From assembly GCA_903892315.1 (NCBI GenBank), contig CAITHY010000125.1, forward strand, positions 1 to 15,756: a stretch of 15,756 nt of DNA. The letters are read 5' to 3'. Source of the DNA: an uncultured beta proteobacterium. Its GTDB lineage: Bacteria; Pseudomonadota; Gammaproteobacteria; Burkholderiales; Burkholderiaceae. The translations under genes were made by a program, and so were the position numbers. Below, in pieces: positions 1-8,090 of this stretch. The notes below the pieces were generated by a model. That model did not search any database. It had not been told where the DNA came from and saw nothing but the letters and a program-made list of their open reading frames with translations. How positions within the stretch are numbered: position 1 is the stretch's first letter; each line of letters starts with the position of its first letter.

Positions 1-432
1 CATACCTTGTGATGGAACATTTGAGTTTTGACCTGCGCCAGACATCGCCGGCAATAATCTACGAATTACAAACATGATGACAAACCCTGCCAACATGGCG
101 ATCAGTAAACCAGTAATCAATGAAGAAGCTGCTTCACCCAAGCCAAAATGGGATAAGAGGTAGCCAATTCCCAAGCCAGCTGCTAAGCCGCCTAAAATTC
201 CACCCATGCCGCCAAAACGACTAGGTGCAGGCGCCTGAGGAGCTGGGGCTGGAGCAGTTGGCTGCGCTTGCTGAACCGGCTTTTGAACGGGTGCAGCCTG
301 ACGTTGCATTGGTGCACTTGGCGCTCGACCGAGACTTCTTCCGCCACCTAAGCGAGCGGCATCCACCTGGCCAACCATCGCAATGATCAAAGTAAAGCTT
401 AAGAGCGCCGCTTTAAAAAAATGTGTATTCAT
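1..432 (-). CDS. Tim44-like domain membrane protein, N-terminal part (gene runs off the left edge)
   Basis: The reading frame is open from the ATG at 432 to the window edge, giving 144 codons and no stop. The product starts with a signal peptide (residues 1-26, Lys7 then a hydrophobic run ending VDAA). A low-complexity Ala/Pro/Gln linker follows (about 40-70), then a Gly-rich hydrophobic segment (about 74-97) and a transmembrane helix (about 104-127) ending in two arginines. Bacterial Tim44-like proteins have this layout, with the folded Tim44 domain at the C-terminus, here outside the window. The start is preceded by AGAAGGGG about 11 bases upstream. It lies 70 bases after ubiE on the same strand and is probably co-transcribed. 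In related Burkholderiales I recall ubiJ- and ubiB-type genes following, which cannot be checked here. The family assignment rests on architecture and position, not on the diagnostic domain. The molecular role of bacterial members is not established. Confidence 0.75.
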   Translation of the reverse strand, partial: MNTHFFKAALLSFTLIIAMVGQVDAARLGGGRSLGRAPSAPMQRQAAPVQKPVQQAQPTAPAPAPQAPAPSRFGGMGGILGGLAAGLGIGYLLSHFGLGEAASSLITGLLIAMLAGFVIMFVIRRLLPAMSGAGQNSNVPSQGM

Positions 433-470
433 TTTTATATCTACCCCTTCTGATAACTACTCAACTTCTT

Positions 471-494
471 TAGTTTTTAAGACTTTAAAAACTA
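471..494 (-). repeat. Perfect AT-rich inverted repeat between ubiE and the Tim44-like gene
   Basis: TAGTTTTTAA and TTAAAAACTA form a perfect 10-base-pair stem around a 4-base loop (GACT on the plus strand). It starts 9 bases after the ubiE stop and is about 39 bases before the next start. No U-run follows on the minus strand, so it is not a canonical terminator. It could be an RNA-stability or partial-attenuation hairpin in the operon mRNA. It could also reflect AT-richness, although a perfect 10 is rarely chance. Confidence 0.5.
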
Positions 495-502
495 CACGAC
501 TA

Positions 503-1246
503 TTAGTATTTAATACCAATATGTAAGGCAACGATACCCCCAGTCATTCTGTGGGTTTCCACTTCATCAAAACCGACTCCCAGCATCATTTCTTTGAGAG
601 TTTCCGCATCGGGATGCATGCGAATAGATTCCGCTAGATAGCGGTAGCTTTCTGAATCTTGTGCAATCTTCTCACCCAGCCAAGGCAAAACCTTAAATGA
701 ATAAGTGTCATATACAGGTTGCAAAAAGGCATCAGGCTTGGAGAACTCCAACACCAAAACGCGACCACCGGGTTTGATCACGCGACACATTTCGCCTAAA
801 GCAATCTCTTTATGCGTCATATTGCGCAAACCAAAGGCAACCGTCACCACATCAAAATGATGATTTGGAAAAGGAATTTTTTCAGCATCAAACTGTACGC
901 AGGGCAAAGCCATACCGCGATCCAATAGACGGTCACGCCCAACACCCAACATAGAAGCGTTGATATCACTTAACCAAACTTGAGCATCTGGGTTGCGCCC
1001 CCAATCAGCAGCTTTTGCAAAAGCCGCAGCTAAATCGCCAGTACCACCAGCGATATCTAAGATCTTTTGGCCAGGACGAACGTTTGCACGAGCAATCGTC
1101 ACTTTCTTCCAAACACGATGTAGTCCAAATGACATTAGGTCATTCATGACATCGTACTTGCTAGCTACCGAATGAAAAACCTCAGCAACCTTGCCCGCTT
1201 TTTCAGCCTCATCAACACTTTGATACCCGAAGTGCGTTTTACTCAT
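503..1246 (-). CDS. ubiE: Ubiquinone/menaquinone biosynthesis C-methyltransferase
   Basis: This SAM-dependent enzyme performs the C-methylation of the benzoquinol ring in ubiquinone synthesis (and of demethylmenaquinol where menaquinone is made). The product is 247 residues, close to the E. coli size. Visible are the first UbiE signature [17 protein letters not shown] (31-47), the SAM-binding loop LDIAGGTGD (63-71) and the second signature [14 protein letters not shown] (155-168). I chose the ATG at 1246 because [11 protein letters not shown] matches family N-termini and a GGAAG ribosome site (1253-1257) sits 6 bases upstream. An in-frame TTG at 1261 would add five residues with no better support. 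The start overlaps the stop of the DUF971 gene by one base (TAATG), which implies translational coupling. No menaquinone genes are visible, so a ubiquinone role is the simplest reading. Confidence 0.97.
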   Translation of the reverse strand: MSKTHFGYQSVDEAEKAGKVAEVFHSVASKYDVMNDLMSFGLHRVWKKVTIARANVRPGQKILDIAGGTGDLAAAFAKAADWGRNPDAQVWLSDINASMLGVGRDRLLDRGMALPCVQFDAEKIPFPNHHFDVVTVAFGLRNMTHKEIALGEMCRVIKPGGRVLVLEFSKPDAFLQPVYDTYSFKVLPWLGEKIAQDSESYRYLAESIRMHPDAETLKEMMLGVGFDEVETHRMTGGIVALHIGIKY

Positions 1247-1644
1247 TAGTGACTTCCACAAGAATGGCCTGATGCACCGCCTGGCTGAGTCATCGGTGTA
1301 TCGCGATCTAAACCGGCAGCGGCCAATTTATCTAAATGTTCTTTCCATAACTGCTCCTGGTTTTCACACAGAAACAATAAGTAATCCCATGTAAACAGGC
1401 CTGAATCATGCCCATCAGAAAAACTCGGCTTGAGCGCATAGTGCCCAACAGGTTCAATGTTGGCGATCAAAACCTCACGCTTACCAGTCTGCAATGTTTC
1501 CTGCCCGGGTCCATGGCCCTGAACTTCGGCAGAAGGAGATAAAACCCTCAACAACTCAAATGGCAAACGATAGGTATTGCTATTCTCATATGAGAGCTCC
1601 AACACCTTGGATTGCTGATGCACAACGATATTGCTTGGAATCAT
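1246..1644 (-). CDS. DUF971 (GBBH-like N-terminal domain) protein
   Basis: This is a single-domain protein of 132 residues. DUF971 is otherwise known as the N-terminal domain of gamma-butyrobetaine hydroxylase, and stand-alone bacterial copies have no firm function. Recognisable segments are [17 protein letters not shown] (32-48) and [12 protein letters not shown] (77-88). The zinc-binding cysteines of the eukaryotic hydroxylase domain are absent, but a histidine (H79) sits in the DGHDSG loop. The tail ends GHSCGSH, a small Cys/His cluster that might bind metal (inference). The ATG at 1644 overlaps the stop of the large oxidoreductase by one base, and its own stop overlaps ubiE by one base, so it is locked between the two in translation. 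A GAGAGG ribosome site lies about 11 bases upstream. The stand-alone form also occurs near iron-sulfur genes in other bacteria (recalled, not verified). Confidence 0.88.
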   Translation of the reverse strand: MIPSNIVVHQQSKVLELSYENSNTYRLPFELLRVLSPSAEVQGHGPGQETLQTGKREVLIANIEPVGHYALKPSFSDGHDSGLFTWDYLLFLCENQEQLWKEHLDKLAAAGLDRDTPMTQPGGASGHSCGSH

Positions 1645-4600
1645 TAAACAAGAACCCTCTCAATGCCGCCTTGGTTAGCCTTGGCTACATAATCTTGCAT
1701 CCAATCCTTACCGAGTAACTTCTGAGCCATTTCCACAACGATGTAATCGGCTGTGGTGTCACTATCTGCATCAAAACGTGTCAGACCTTGCAAGCACGAT
1801 GGACAGCTAGTTAACACTTTGACATCACCAGTGAAATCGTCTTTACGCAATTCTGTCGCGGCTTTTTCCATCTCAATCTGTTTACGGAAACGTACTTGGG
1901 TAGAAATGTCAGGGCGTGTGACGGCCAATGTGCCAGACTCACCGCAGCAACGATCATTCTTTGCAATCGCTTTACCGTCTTCGAGTTGAATTAACTCATT
2001 GACAGTCTTCAGGGGATCTTGTAACTTCATTGGGGAATGACATGGATCGTGATACATATATTTCACACCCGTTACGCCAGAGAGCTTAACACCCTTTTCT
2101 GCCAAGAATTCATGGATATCAATAATGCGACAGCCAGGGAAAATCTGTTCAAACTGGTAGCCTGCTAATTGGTCATAGCAAGTGCCGCAAGAAACAACCA
2201 CTGTCTTGATATCTAAGTAGTTCAGGGTATTGGCAACGCGATGGAATAACACACGGTTATCCGTAATCATCTTTTCGGCTTTATCAAAGTCACCATTGCC
2301 CCGCTGTGGGTAGCCACAACACAAGTAACCTGGTGGCAGAACAGTTTGAACGCCAACATTCCACAACATGGCTTGAGTCGCTAAGCCAACTTGCGAGAAC
2401 AAACGCTCAGATCCGCAACCCGGGAAATAAAACACCGCCTCAGTGTCTGCAGAAGTTGTCTTTGGATCGCGGATGATCGGAACGTAGTTCGCATCCTCAA
2501 TATCCAACAAGGCACGCGCTGTTTTCTTTGGAAGATTGCCAGGCATCTTCTTATTTACAAAGAAAATCACCTGCTCTTTGACGCTCGGCTTTCCTACTGT
2601 TGCAGGTGGATGGGCAGTTTGTTGTTTTGCAAACTTACGCAAGACATCATTACCCAAGCGTTGCAACTTATAACCCCAACCAATCATCGTCTTGCGAGCA
2701 AGATTAATCGATTCTGGACTGGTTGCATTCAAGAAGAACATGGATGCTGCTGTTCCAGGATTGAAGCGCTGCTGACCCATCTTACGCAAAAGATTGCGCA
2801 TATTCATGGTCACATCACCAAAGTCGATATTGACCGGGCATGGAGTTAAACACTTATGACAAACAGTGCAATGCGCTGCGACGTCATCAAACATTTCCCA
2901 ATGGCGAATCGAAACACCACGTCGAGTTTGCTCTTCATATAAGAACGCCTCAATCAATAGTGATGTTGCTAGGATTTTGTCGCGCGGGCTATAAAGTAGG
3001 TTTGCACGTGGTACATGGGTTGAGCAAACAGGCTTACATTTACCGCAACGTAAACAATCTTTTACGCTATCGGCAATCGCACCGATATCGCTTTGCTGCA
3101 TGATGATCGACTCATGGCCCATCAAGCCAAAGCTTGGTGTGTAGGCCATGCTCAGGTCAGCATGTGGCATCAACTTACCTTTATTGAAGCGACCTTCTGG
3201 ATCAACGCGATTCTTATAACTACGGAAGTCCTTGAGTTCAGCCTCAGTCAGATACTCTAATTTAGTAATGCCAATGCCATGCTCGCCAGAAATTACACCG
3301 TCTAATGAGCGAGCCAATTTCATGATCCGATCTACGGCACGATGCGCATCTTGCAACATCTCATAGTCATCAGAATTCACAGGAATATTGGTATGCACGT
3401 TGCCGTCACCAGCATGCATGTGCAAAGCTACGAATACACGCTTACGCAAAACATTTTTATGAATTGCCTCTAACTCAGCTAGGATGGGCTCAAACGCTAA
3501 ACCGCCAAAGATGATGCGCAATTCAGAGCGTACTTCTTCTTTCCAAGAAGCGCGCAGACTGTAATCCTGTAGTCGCGGGAAATAGGAGTCCATCTCAAAG
3601 AGCCATTCAGCCCAACGTCCACGCACCTTAGCAATCAGTTCTACAGCTTGCTGAACACGATCGCCCAAGATTTCTGCTGTCGGAATTTCATACTCAGCAT
3701 CACTCTTACCGAGCGGCAATGCACTCTTTTTCAAAAAAGTCTCAAGACCATCGAGTACTTGCAACTTATTCTTGAGGGAGAGCTCAATATTGATGCGATC
3801 GATACCATCGGTGTACTCGCCCATGCGTGGCAAAGGAATTACGACGTCTTCATTGATTTTGAAAGCATTGGTATGGCGTGCAATTGCCGCTGTGCGAGCA
3901 CGATCAAGCCAAAACTTCTTACGGGCTTCGGCACTTACTGCAACAAAGCCTTCACCAACTCGCAGATTCGCCATCCGCACTACTTCACTGGTAGCTGCAG
4001 CAACGGCCTCTTCATCATCACCAGCAATATCGCCAATCAACACCATCTTCGGCAAACTATTGCGCTTAGATTTAGTGGAGTAACCCACTGCTCTTAAATA
4101 GCGATCGTCCAAGTGCTCAAGACCGGCCAAGATTGGGCCACCTTGCTTACTTAAACCATCTAAGTAAGCTTTGATTTCCACAATACTCGGAATTGCTTCG
4201 CGCGCTTGACCAAAGAACTCTAAGCAAACAGTACGCATGAATTTAGGCATGCGATGCAATACCCAAGTTGCGCTAGTAATCAAACCATCGCAACCTTCTT
4301 TTTGTACGCCAGGCAAACCTGATAAAAATTTGTCAGTAACGTCTTTACCTAAACCTTCTTTGCGAAAACGTCTGCCTTCAACTTCTAATAATTCTGTTTT
4401 GAGAATACGTTGACCCGGCTCACTATTGCCATCGGACCAAGTCAATTGAAAACGGACGGTTGCCACATCATGGATCTTGCCCATATTGTGTTCAAGACGC
4501 TCGATGTCTAACCAATTGCCTTGCGGATCCACCATGCGCCAACTAGCCAGATTGTCTAAAGCAGTTCCCCATAGAACTGCTTTCTTACCGCCAGCATTCA

Positions 4601-5483
4601 TAGCAATATTGCCGCCAATGCAGCTTGCATCAGCAGAAGTAGGATCGACAGCAAATACAAGACCAGCATGCTCTGCAGCATCAGACACGCGGCGCGTAAC
4701 GACGCCCGCACCAGTGAAGATGGTAGATACTTCGCGGTCTAAGCCTGGTAGTTTCTTGGCTTTTACACCGCCAATATCTTGCAACTTCTCAGTGTTAATT
4801 ACTGCCGACATTGCATAGAGCGGAATAGCGCCACCGGTATAACCAGTACCACCTCCACGAGGAATGATCGTGAGACCTAATTCAATACAAGTCTTCACCA
4901 ACCCAGGGATTTCAGATTCGTAATCCGGCTTTAGAACAACCAGCGGAAACTCAACACGCCAGTCTGTTGCATCGGTAACGTGAGCGGCGCGAGACACGCC
5001 ATCAAAGCAAATATTGTCTGCAGCAGTGTGGCGACCTAACTCCTTACGAGCACGCTTACGAATAACTTCAACTTCTTTAAAGCCATTTTCGAAATTTTCG
5101 ATTGCGCGATAAGCAGCACTTAATAAAATTTCTACTTGGTCAGCAGAATCGCCGCTATTACGCTTCTTCACTTCGCCCAAGCGATGCCAGAGTGCATCGA
5201 TTAATTGCTTACGGCGATTAGGGCTATCTAGCAAATCATCTTGCAAGAAAGGATTGCGCTGAACCACCCAAATATCACCCAGAATTTCAAACAACATACG
5301 GGCGGAACGGCCTGTGCGGCGAACGCCACGCAAGTTATTCAGAACGCGCCATGACTCCTCGCCTAATAGGCGAATCACAATCTCTCGATCAGAAAAGGAG
5401 GTGTAGTTGTAAGGAATTTCGCGAAGACGGGGGGAACCCGCCTCAGCATCCAACAACTGGTTCAAAGCTAATGGTGCGTTCAT
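1644..5483 (-). CDS. Giant DUF3683 / FAD-oxidase / 4Fe-4S / CCG fusion oxidoreductase, substrate unknown
   Basis: This 1279-residue protein appears to carry out 2-hydroxyacid dehydrogenation and electron transfer in one chain. An N-terminal DUF3683-type region spans about 20-105. A PCMH/GlcD-type FAD domain covers about 175-415, with the flavin loop [11 protein letters not shown] (208-218) and [11 protein letters not shown] (289-299). The FAD-oxidase C-terminal domain has [10 protein letters not shown] (688-697) and GEHGIG (733-738). Two ferredoxin motifs follow: C810/C813/C816/C820 and C872/C875/C878/C882. Two CCG modules end the chain: C1023, CC1055-1056, C1099/C1102 and C1148, CC1179-1180, C1227/C1230. 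The order mirrors GlcD plus GlcF of glycolate oxidase, or D-lactate dehydrogenases, fused. All cofactor residues look intact. There is no signal peptide, so it is probably cytoplasmic and perhaps membrane-associated. It heads an operon with a DUF971 gene and ubiE; quinone as electron acceptor is inferred. No clear ribosome site precedes the ATG. Confidence 0.9.
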   Translation of the reverse strand: MNAPLALNQLLDAEAGSPRLREIPYNYTSFSDREIVIRLLGEESWRVLNNLRGVRRTGRSARMLFEILGDIWVVQRNPFLQDDLLDSPNRRKQLIDALWHRLGEVKKRNSGDSADQVEILLSAAYRAIENFENGFKEVEVIRKRARKELGRHTAADNICFDGVSRAAHVTDATDWRVEFPLVVLKPDYESEIPGLVKTCIELGLTIIPRGGGTGYTGGAIPLYAMSAVINTEKLQDIGGVKAKKLPGLDREVSTIFTGAGVVTRRVSDAAEHAGLVFAVDPTSADASCIGGNIAMNAGGKKAVLWGTALDNLASWRMVDPQGNWLDIERLEHNMGKIHDVATVRFQLTWSDGNSEPGQRILKTELLEVEGRRFRKEGLGKDVTDKFLSGLPGVQKEGCDGLITSATWVLHRMPKFMRTVCLEFFGQAREAIPSIVEIKAYLDGLSKQGGPILAGLEHLDDRYLRAVGYSTKSKRNSLPKMVLIGDIAGDDEEAVAAATSEVVRMANLRVGEGFVAVSAEARKKFWLDRARTAAIARHTNAFKINEDVVIPLPRMGEYTDGIDRINIELSLKNKLQVLDGLETFLKKSALPLGKSDAEYEIPTAEILGDRVQQAVELIAKVRGRWAEWLFEMDSYFPRLQDYSLRASWKEEVRSELRIIFGGLAFEPILAELEAIHKNVLRKRVFVALHMHAGDGNVHTNIPVNSDDYEMLQDAHRAVDRIMKLARSLDGVISGEHGIGITKLEYLTEAELKDFRSYKNRVDPEGRFNKGKLMPHADLSMAYTPSFGLMGHESIIMQQSDIGAIADSVKDCLRCGKCKPVCSTHVPRANLLYSPRDKILATSLLIEAFLYEEQTRRGVSIRHWEMFDDVAAHCTVCHKCLTPCPVNIDFGDVTMNMRNLLRKMGQQRFNPGTAASMFFLNATSPESINLARKTMIGWGYKLQRLGNDVLRKFAKQQTAHPPATVGKPSVKEQVIFFVNKKMPGNLPKKTARALLDIEDANYVPIIRDPKTTSADTEAVFYFPGCGSERLFSQVGLATQAMLWNVGVQTVLPPGYLCCGYPQRGNGDFDKAEKMITDNRVLFHRVANTLNYLDIKTVVVSCGTCYDQLAGYQFEQIFPGCRIIDIHEFLAEKGVKLSGVTGVKYMYHDPCHSPMKLQDPLKTVNELIQLEDGKAIAKNDRCCGESGTLAVTRPDISTQVRFRKQIEMEKAATELRKDDFTGDVKVLTSCPSCLQGLTRFDADSDTTADYIVVEMAQKLLGKDWMQDYVAKANQGGIERVLV

Positions 5484-5493
5484 AGCGACATAT

Positions 5494-5522
5494 TTGATAA
5501 ATAAGCATTTTAATTGAGTGAA
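5494..5522 (-). promoter_or_regulatory. Candidate sigma-70 promoter for the oxidoreductase-DUF971-ubiE operon
   Basis: On the minus strand TTCACT (5517-5522) is followed after exactly 17 bases by TATCAA (5494-5499). Each box matches consensus at four of six positions. Transcription would start only a few bases before the ATG at 5483, giving a very short leader without a ribosome site. This is pattern matching by eye in an AT-rich spacer. Confidence 0.33.
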
Positions 5523-5551
5523 CCTGATAGTGGCAGGATTCCGAGAAAGCT

Positions 5552-5622
5552 GCTCCCCAAAAGGATAAACCCTTGCAAATCTAAGGGTTTAGGAGCCATC
5601 CGTGGTACGCTCATTGGATGGC
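5552..5622 (+). promoter_or_regulatory. Candidate structured leader RNA of ilvA that sequesters the start codon
   Basis: Two perfect inverted repeats lie back to back. Hairpin 1 pairs TAAACCCTT (5566-5574) with AAGGGTTTA (5583-5591) around an 8-base loop. Hairpin 2 pairs GCCATCC (5595-5601) with GGATGGC (5616-5622) around a 14-base loop, and its 3' arm contains the ilvA ATG (5618-5620). The only good ribosome-site sequence, AGGAG (5591-5595), sits at the junction, 22 bases from the ATG. An upstream GCTCC (5552-5556) can pair with GGAGC (5592-5596), which would exclude hairpin 2. The complementarities are directly visible. Regulation of ilvA translation through them is inference, and requires transcription to begin upstream of about 5552. 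Confidence 0.4.
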
Positions 5623-7138
5623 AACAAACTATTTAAAGAAAATTTTATCGGCTCGCGTCTATGACGTGGCCAGAGAAACCGAGCTTCAGGTCGCCCCAGA
5701 ACTGACTAAGCGTTTGGGCAACCAGGTCTTACTCAAAAGGGAGGATAACCAGCCGGTTTTTTCCTTCAAACTCCGTGGCGCCTATAACAAAATGGCCCAT
5801 TTACCCCTTGAAGCCCTAAAACGCGGGGTTATTGCAGCTTCCGCAGGCAATCATGCCCAAGGTGTAGCCCTTTCGGCAGCCAAAATGAAGTGCAAAGCTG
5901 TCATCGTGATGCCGGTCACAACCCCGAGCGTCAAAATCGATGCGGTAAAGGCCAGAGGCGGATCCTGGGTAGAAATTATCCTTCATGGTGAATCCTATAG
6001 CGATGCCTTTAAACATTCTGAAATTCTCGGTAAAAAACGGGGCTTAACTTTTGTCCACCCTTTTGATGATCCCGACGTCATCGCAGGTCAAGGAACAATC
6101 GCCCATGAAATCTTTACTCAATATGAAAAACCGATTGATGCAGTATTTGTCGCAATAGGTGGTGGTGGTTTGATTGCTGGTATTGGTGAATACATCAAAG
6201 CCGTTAGCCCGAAGACCAAAGTGATCGGAGTACAAGCCTCTGACTCGGATGCCATGAATCAATCTCTCAAGGCGAATAAACGCATTGAGATGAAAGATGT
6301 TGGTTTATTTTCTGATGGCACTGCTGTGAAGCTAGTTGGCAAAGAAACATTTCGCATCTGCAAGAAAGTGGTTGACGAAATCGTCACCGTTGACACCGAT
6401 GAAATCTGTGCGGCTATCAATGATGTATTTACCGATACCCGTAGCATTCTTGAGCCTGCTGGCGCACTCGCCATTGCAGGCATGAAGAAGTATGTCGAGA
6501 AAAAACGCATCAAGAAGAAAACGCTGGTGGCTGTGGCTTGTGGGGCCAACATGAACTTTAGCCGCCTGCGCTTTGTGGCTGAACGCGCAGACGTTGGTGA
6601 GTTCCGCGAAGCGGTATTTGCAGTCACCATTCCAGAAGAGCGCGGCTCTTTTAAACGCTTCTGCGAATTACTCGGCAAACGCAATGTGACTGAATTTAAC
6701 TATCGTATTGGCGATCAAAGTGAGGCCCATATTTTTGTTGGCATCAGTACACAAAAATCTGGTGATAGTGCGGCGATTGCAAAGCATTTCCGCAAAGCAA
6801 AGTTCGCAACAATTGATCTCACGCATGATGAGTTAGCAAAATCGCATTTACGTCATATGGTTGGTGGACATTCTGCGCTTGCTCAAGATGAGCTACTCTA
6901 CCGTTTTGAATTCCCAGAGCGCCCAGGTGCCCTGATGAAGTTCTTAACCAGCATGGCCCCTAACTGGAATATTAGCCTGTTCCATTACCGTAACCATGGG
7001 GCTGACTATGGCCGTATTTTGATTGGTCTTCAAGTTCCCAAGAATGAGCAGAAGAAATTCCAGAGCTTCTTGGTAACCTTGGGCTACCCGCACTGGGATG
7101 AAACCAATAACCCCGCATATCGTCTTTTCCTCAAATAG
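5618..7138 (+). CDS. ilvA: Threonine ammonia-lyase (threonine deaminase), biosynthetic
   Basis: This PLP enzyme converts L-threonine to 2-oxobutanoate and ammonia, the first committed step of isoleucine synthesis. The product is 506 residues, typical of the long, allosterically controlled form. The catalytic domain has the PLP lysine K51 in FSFKLRGAY, the SAGNHAQG loop (75-82), the phosphate-binding GGGG (181-184) and CGANMNFSRLRF (308-319). Two ACT-like regulatory repeats follow (about 330-405 and 425-500), the usual site of isoleucine inhibition and valine activation. The ATG at 5618 is the only usable start in frame (the frame closes upstream at 5582), and the N-terminus aligns with E. coli IlvA. 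It has no normally spaced ribosome site and lies inside a hairpin. The 5'-nucleotidase gene begins 15 bases after the stop, so the two are probably an operon. Confidence 0.97.
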   Translation: MATNYLKKILSARVYDVARETELQVAPELTKRLGNQVLLKREDNQPVFSFKLRGAYNKMAHLPLEALKRGVIAASAGNHAQGVALSAAKMKCKAVIVMPVTTPSVKIDAVKARGGSWVEIILHGESYSDAFKHSEILGKKRGLTFVHPFDDPDVIAGQGTIAHEIFTQYEKPIDAVFVAIGGGGLIAGIGEYIKAVSPKTKVIGVQASDSDAMNQSLKANKRIEMKDVGLFSDGTAVKLVGKETFRICKKVVDEIVTVDTDEICAAINDVFTDTRSILEPAGALAIAGMKKYVEKKRIKKKTLVAVACGANMNFSRLRFVAERADVGEFREAVFAVTIPEERGSFKRFCELLGKRNVTEFNYRIGDQSEAHIFVGISTQKSGDSAAIAKHFRKAKFATIDLTHDELAKSHLRHMVGGHSALAQDELLYRFEFPERPGALMKFLTSMAPNWNISLFHYRNHGADYGRILIGLQVPKNEQKKFQSFLVTLGYPHWDETNNPAYRLFLK

Positions 7139-7153
7139 GATATAGGTCGCCAG

Positions 7154-8062
7154 ATGTCCTACACACTCACCGGAAAACTCGTCGTTGCGATTTCTTCGCG
7201 CGCCCTGTTTGATTTCGAAGAAGAAAATCGTATCTTTGAATCGACCGATGACAGTGCTTATATGAAGTTGCAACTGGAGCGCCTGAGTGAGGCTGCGCAA
7301 AAAGGGGTGGCATTTCCCTTGGTCAAGAAACTCCTTGCTTTTAATGATGAGGGTGAGCAGCGCGTTGAAGTAGTCATACTGTCTCGCAATGACCCAGTCA
7401 GCGGTTTGCGCGTGTTCCGCTCCGCCGAACATCATGGTCTGCATCTTGAGCGTGGCGTATTTACAAGAGGCAGACCTCCTTATCACTACCTACGTTCTCT
7501 ACATGCCAATCTCTTCCTATCTGCGAACGAGGATGATGTGAGAGCAACGATTGATGCGGGCTTTCCTGCGGCGCGTGTGTATCCAGAGTCCAGTAAAACT
7601 GCGGAGTCGCATCCCAATGAAATCCGTATTGCATTTGACGGAGATGCAGTCCTTTTCTCTGATGAAGCCGAACAAGTCTTCCAGAAAAAAGGTCTTGAGG
7701 CTTTTGTTGATCATGAGAGCAAGAAGGTTGATATTCCCTTGCCTCCCGGCCCATTCAAGCCCTTATTAGAAGCGCTCCACAGACTACAGCGCTCGACCAG
7801 TGAAAACGGTATGCGCATTCGTACCGCATTAGTGACTGCTCGCTCAGCGCCGGCTCACGAGCGTGCTATTCGCACTCTAATGGCGTGGGGTGTTGATGTA
7901 GATGAGGCGATGTTCTTGGGCGGCCTCTCGAAGAGTGAGTTCTTACGAGAATTCGAGCCAGACTTTTTCTTTGATGATCAAACGGGTCACTGCCAATCAG
8001 CTGCATCTGTAGCCCCAACTGGACATGTTGTATCAGGCGTTTCAAACAAACCAAAGAACTAA
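7154..8062 (+). CDS. 5'-nucleotidase of the cytosolic cN-I-like family (HAD fold)
   Basis: The product is 302 residues and should dephosphorylate nucleoside monophosphates in the cytoplasm. HAD motifs are visible: motif I FDGDAVLFSD (161-170, with D162 as nucleophile and D164 as acid), motif II ALVTARSAP (225-233), a lysine at 260 for motif III, and motif IV FFFDDQTGH (271-279). The N-terminal VILSRNDP (74-81) and RGRPPYHYL (105-113) segments also fit this family, which is better known from vertebrate AMP/IMP-preferring enzymes. Substrate preference cannot be read from the sequence. The ATG at 7154 has a short AGG 7 bases upstream. It follows ilvA by 15 bases and precedes queF by 28, all on one strand, so co-transcription is likely. 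Its biological link to isoleucine or queuosine synthesis is not obvious. Confidence 0.9.
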   Translation: MSYTLTGKLVVAISSRALFDFEEENRIFESTDDSAYMKLQLERLSEAAQKGVAFPLVKKLLAFNDEGEQRVEVVILSRNDPVSGLRVFRSAEHHGLHLERGVFTRGRPPYHYLRSLHANLFLSANEDDVRATIDAGFPAARVYPESSKTAESHPNEIRIAFDGDAVLFSDEAEQVFQKKGLEAFVDHESKKVDIPLPPGPFKPLLEALHRLQRSTSENGMRIRTALVTARSAPAHERAIRTLMAWGVDVDEAMFLGGLSKSEFLREFEPDFFFDDQTGHCQSAASVAPTGHVVSGVSNKPKN

Positions 8063-8090
8063 ACACTAAACAAATTTAACAAAGTATTTC

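Noticed and set aside
1246..1261. TTG start at 1261 for ubiE
   Set aside because: The ATG at 1246 has a well-spaced GGAAG site, fits family N-termini, and makes the typical one-base overlap.
2391..2849. 152-residue plus-strand frame inside the oxidoreductase gene
   Set aside because: It is a shadow of the coding strand with no domain, start signal or promoter. The same applies to frames at 3648-4097, 6259-6684 and 12157-12570.
5481..5492. Three-codon frame (ATG TCG CTA TGA) overlapping the oxidoreductase start
   Set aside because: It has no ribosome site and is short enough to occur by chance.
5602..5617. GTG at 5602 as the true ilvA start
   Set aside because: It is 16 bases from the ATG and so not in the ilvA frame, which has no other start before a stop at 5582.
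6944..7486. 180-residue antisense frame across the ilvA/nucleotidase junction
   Set aside because: It lies opposite two well-supported genes, has no recognisable domain or ribosome site, and its composition follows from the codons on the other strand.
8063..8090. preQ1 riboswitch before queF
   Set aside because: The 28-base gap is too short and has no stem or C-rich loop typical of that aptamer.
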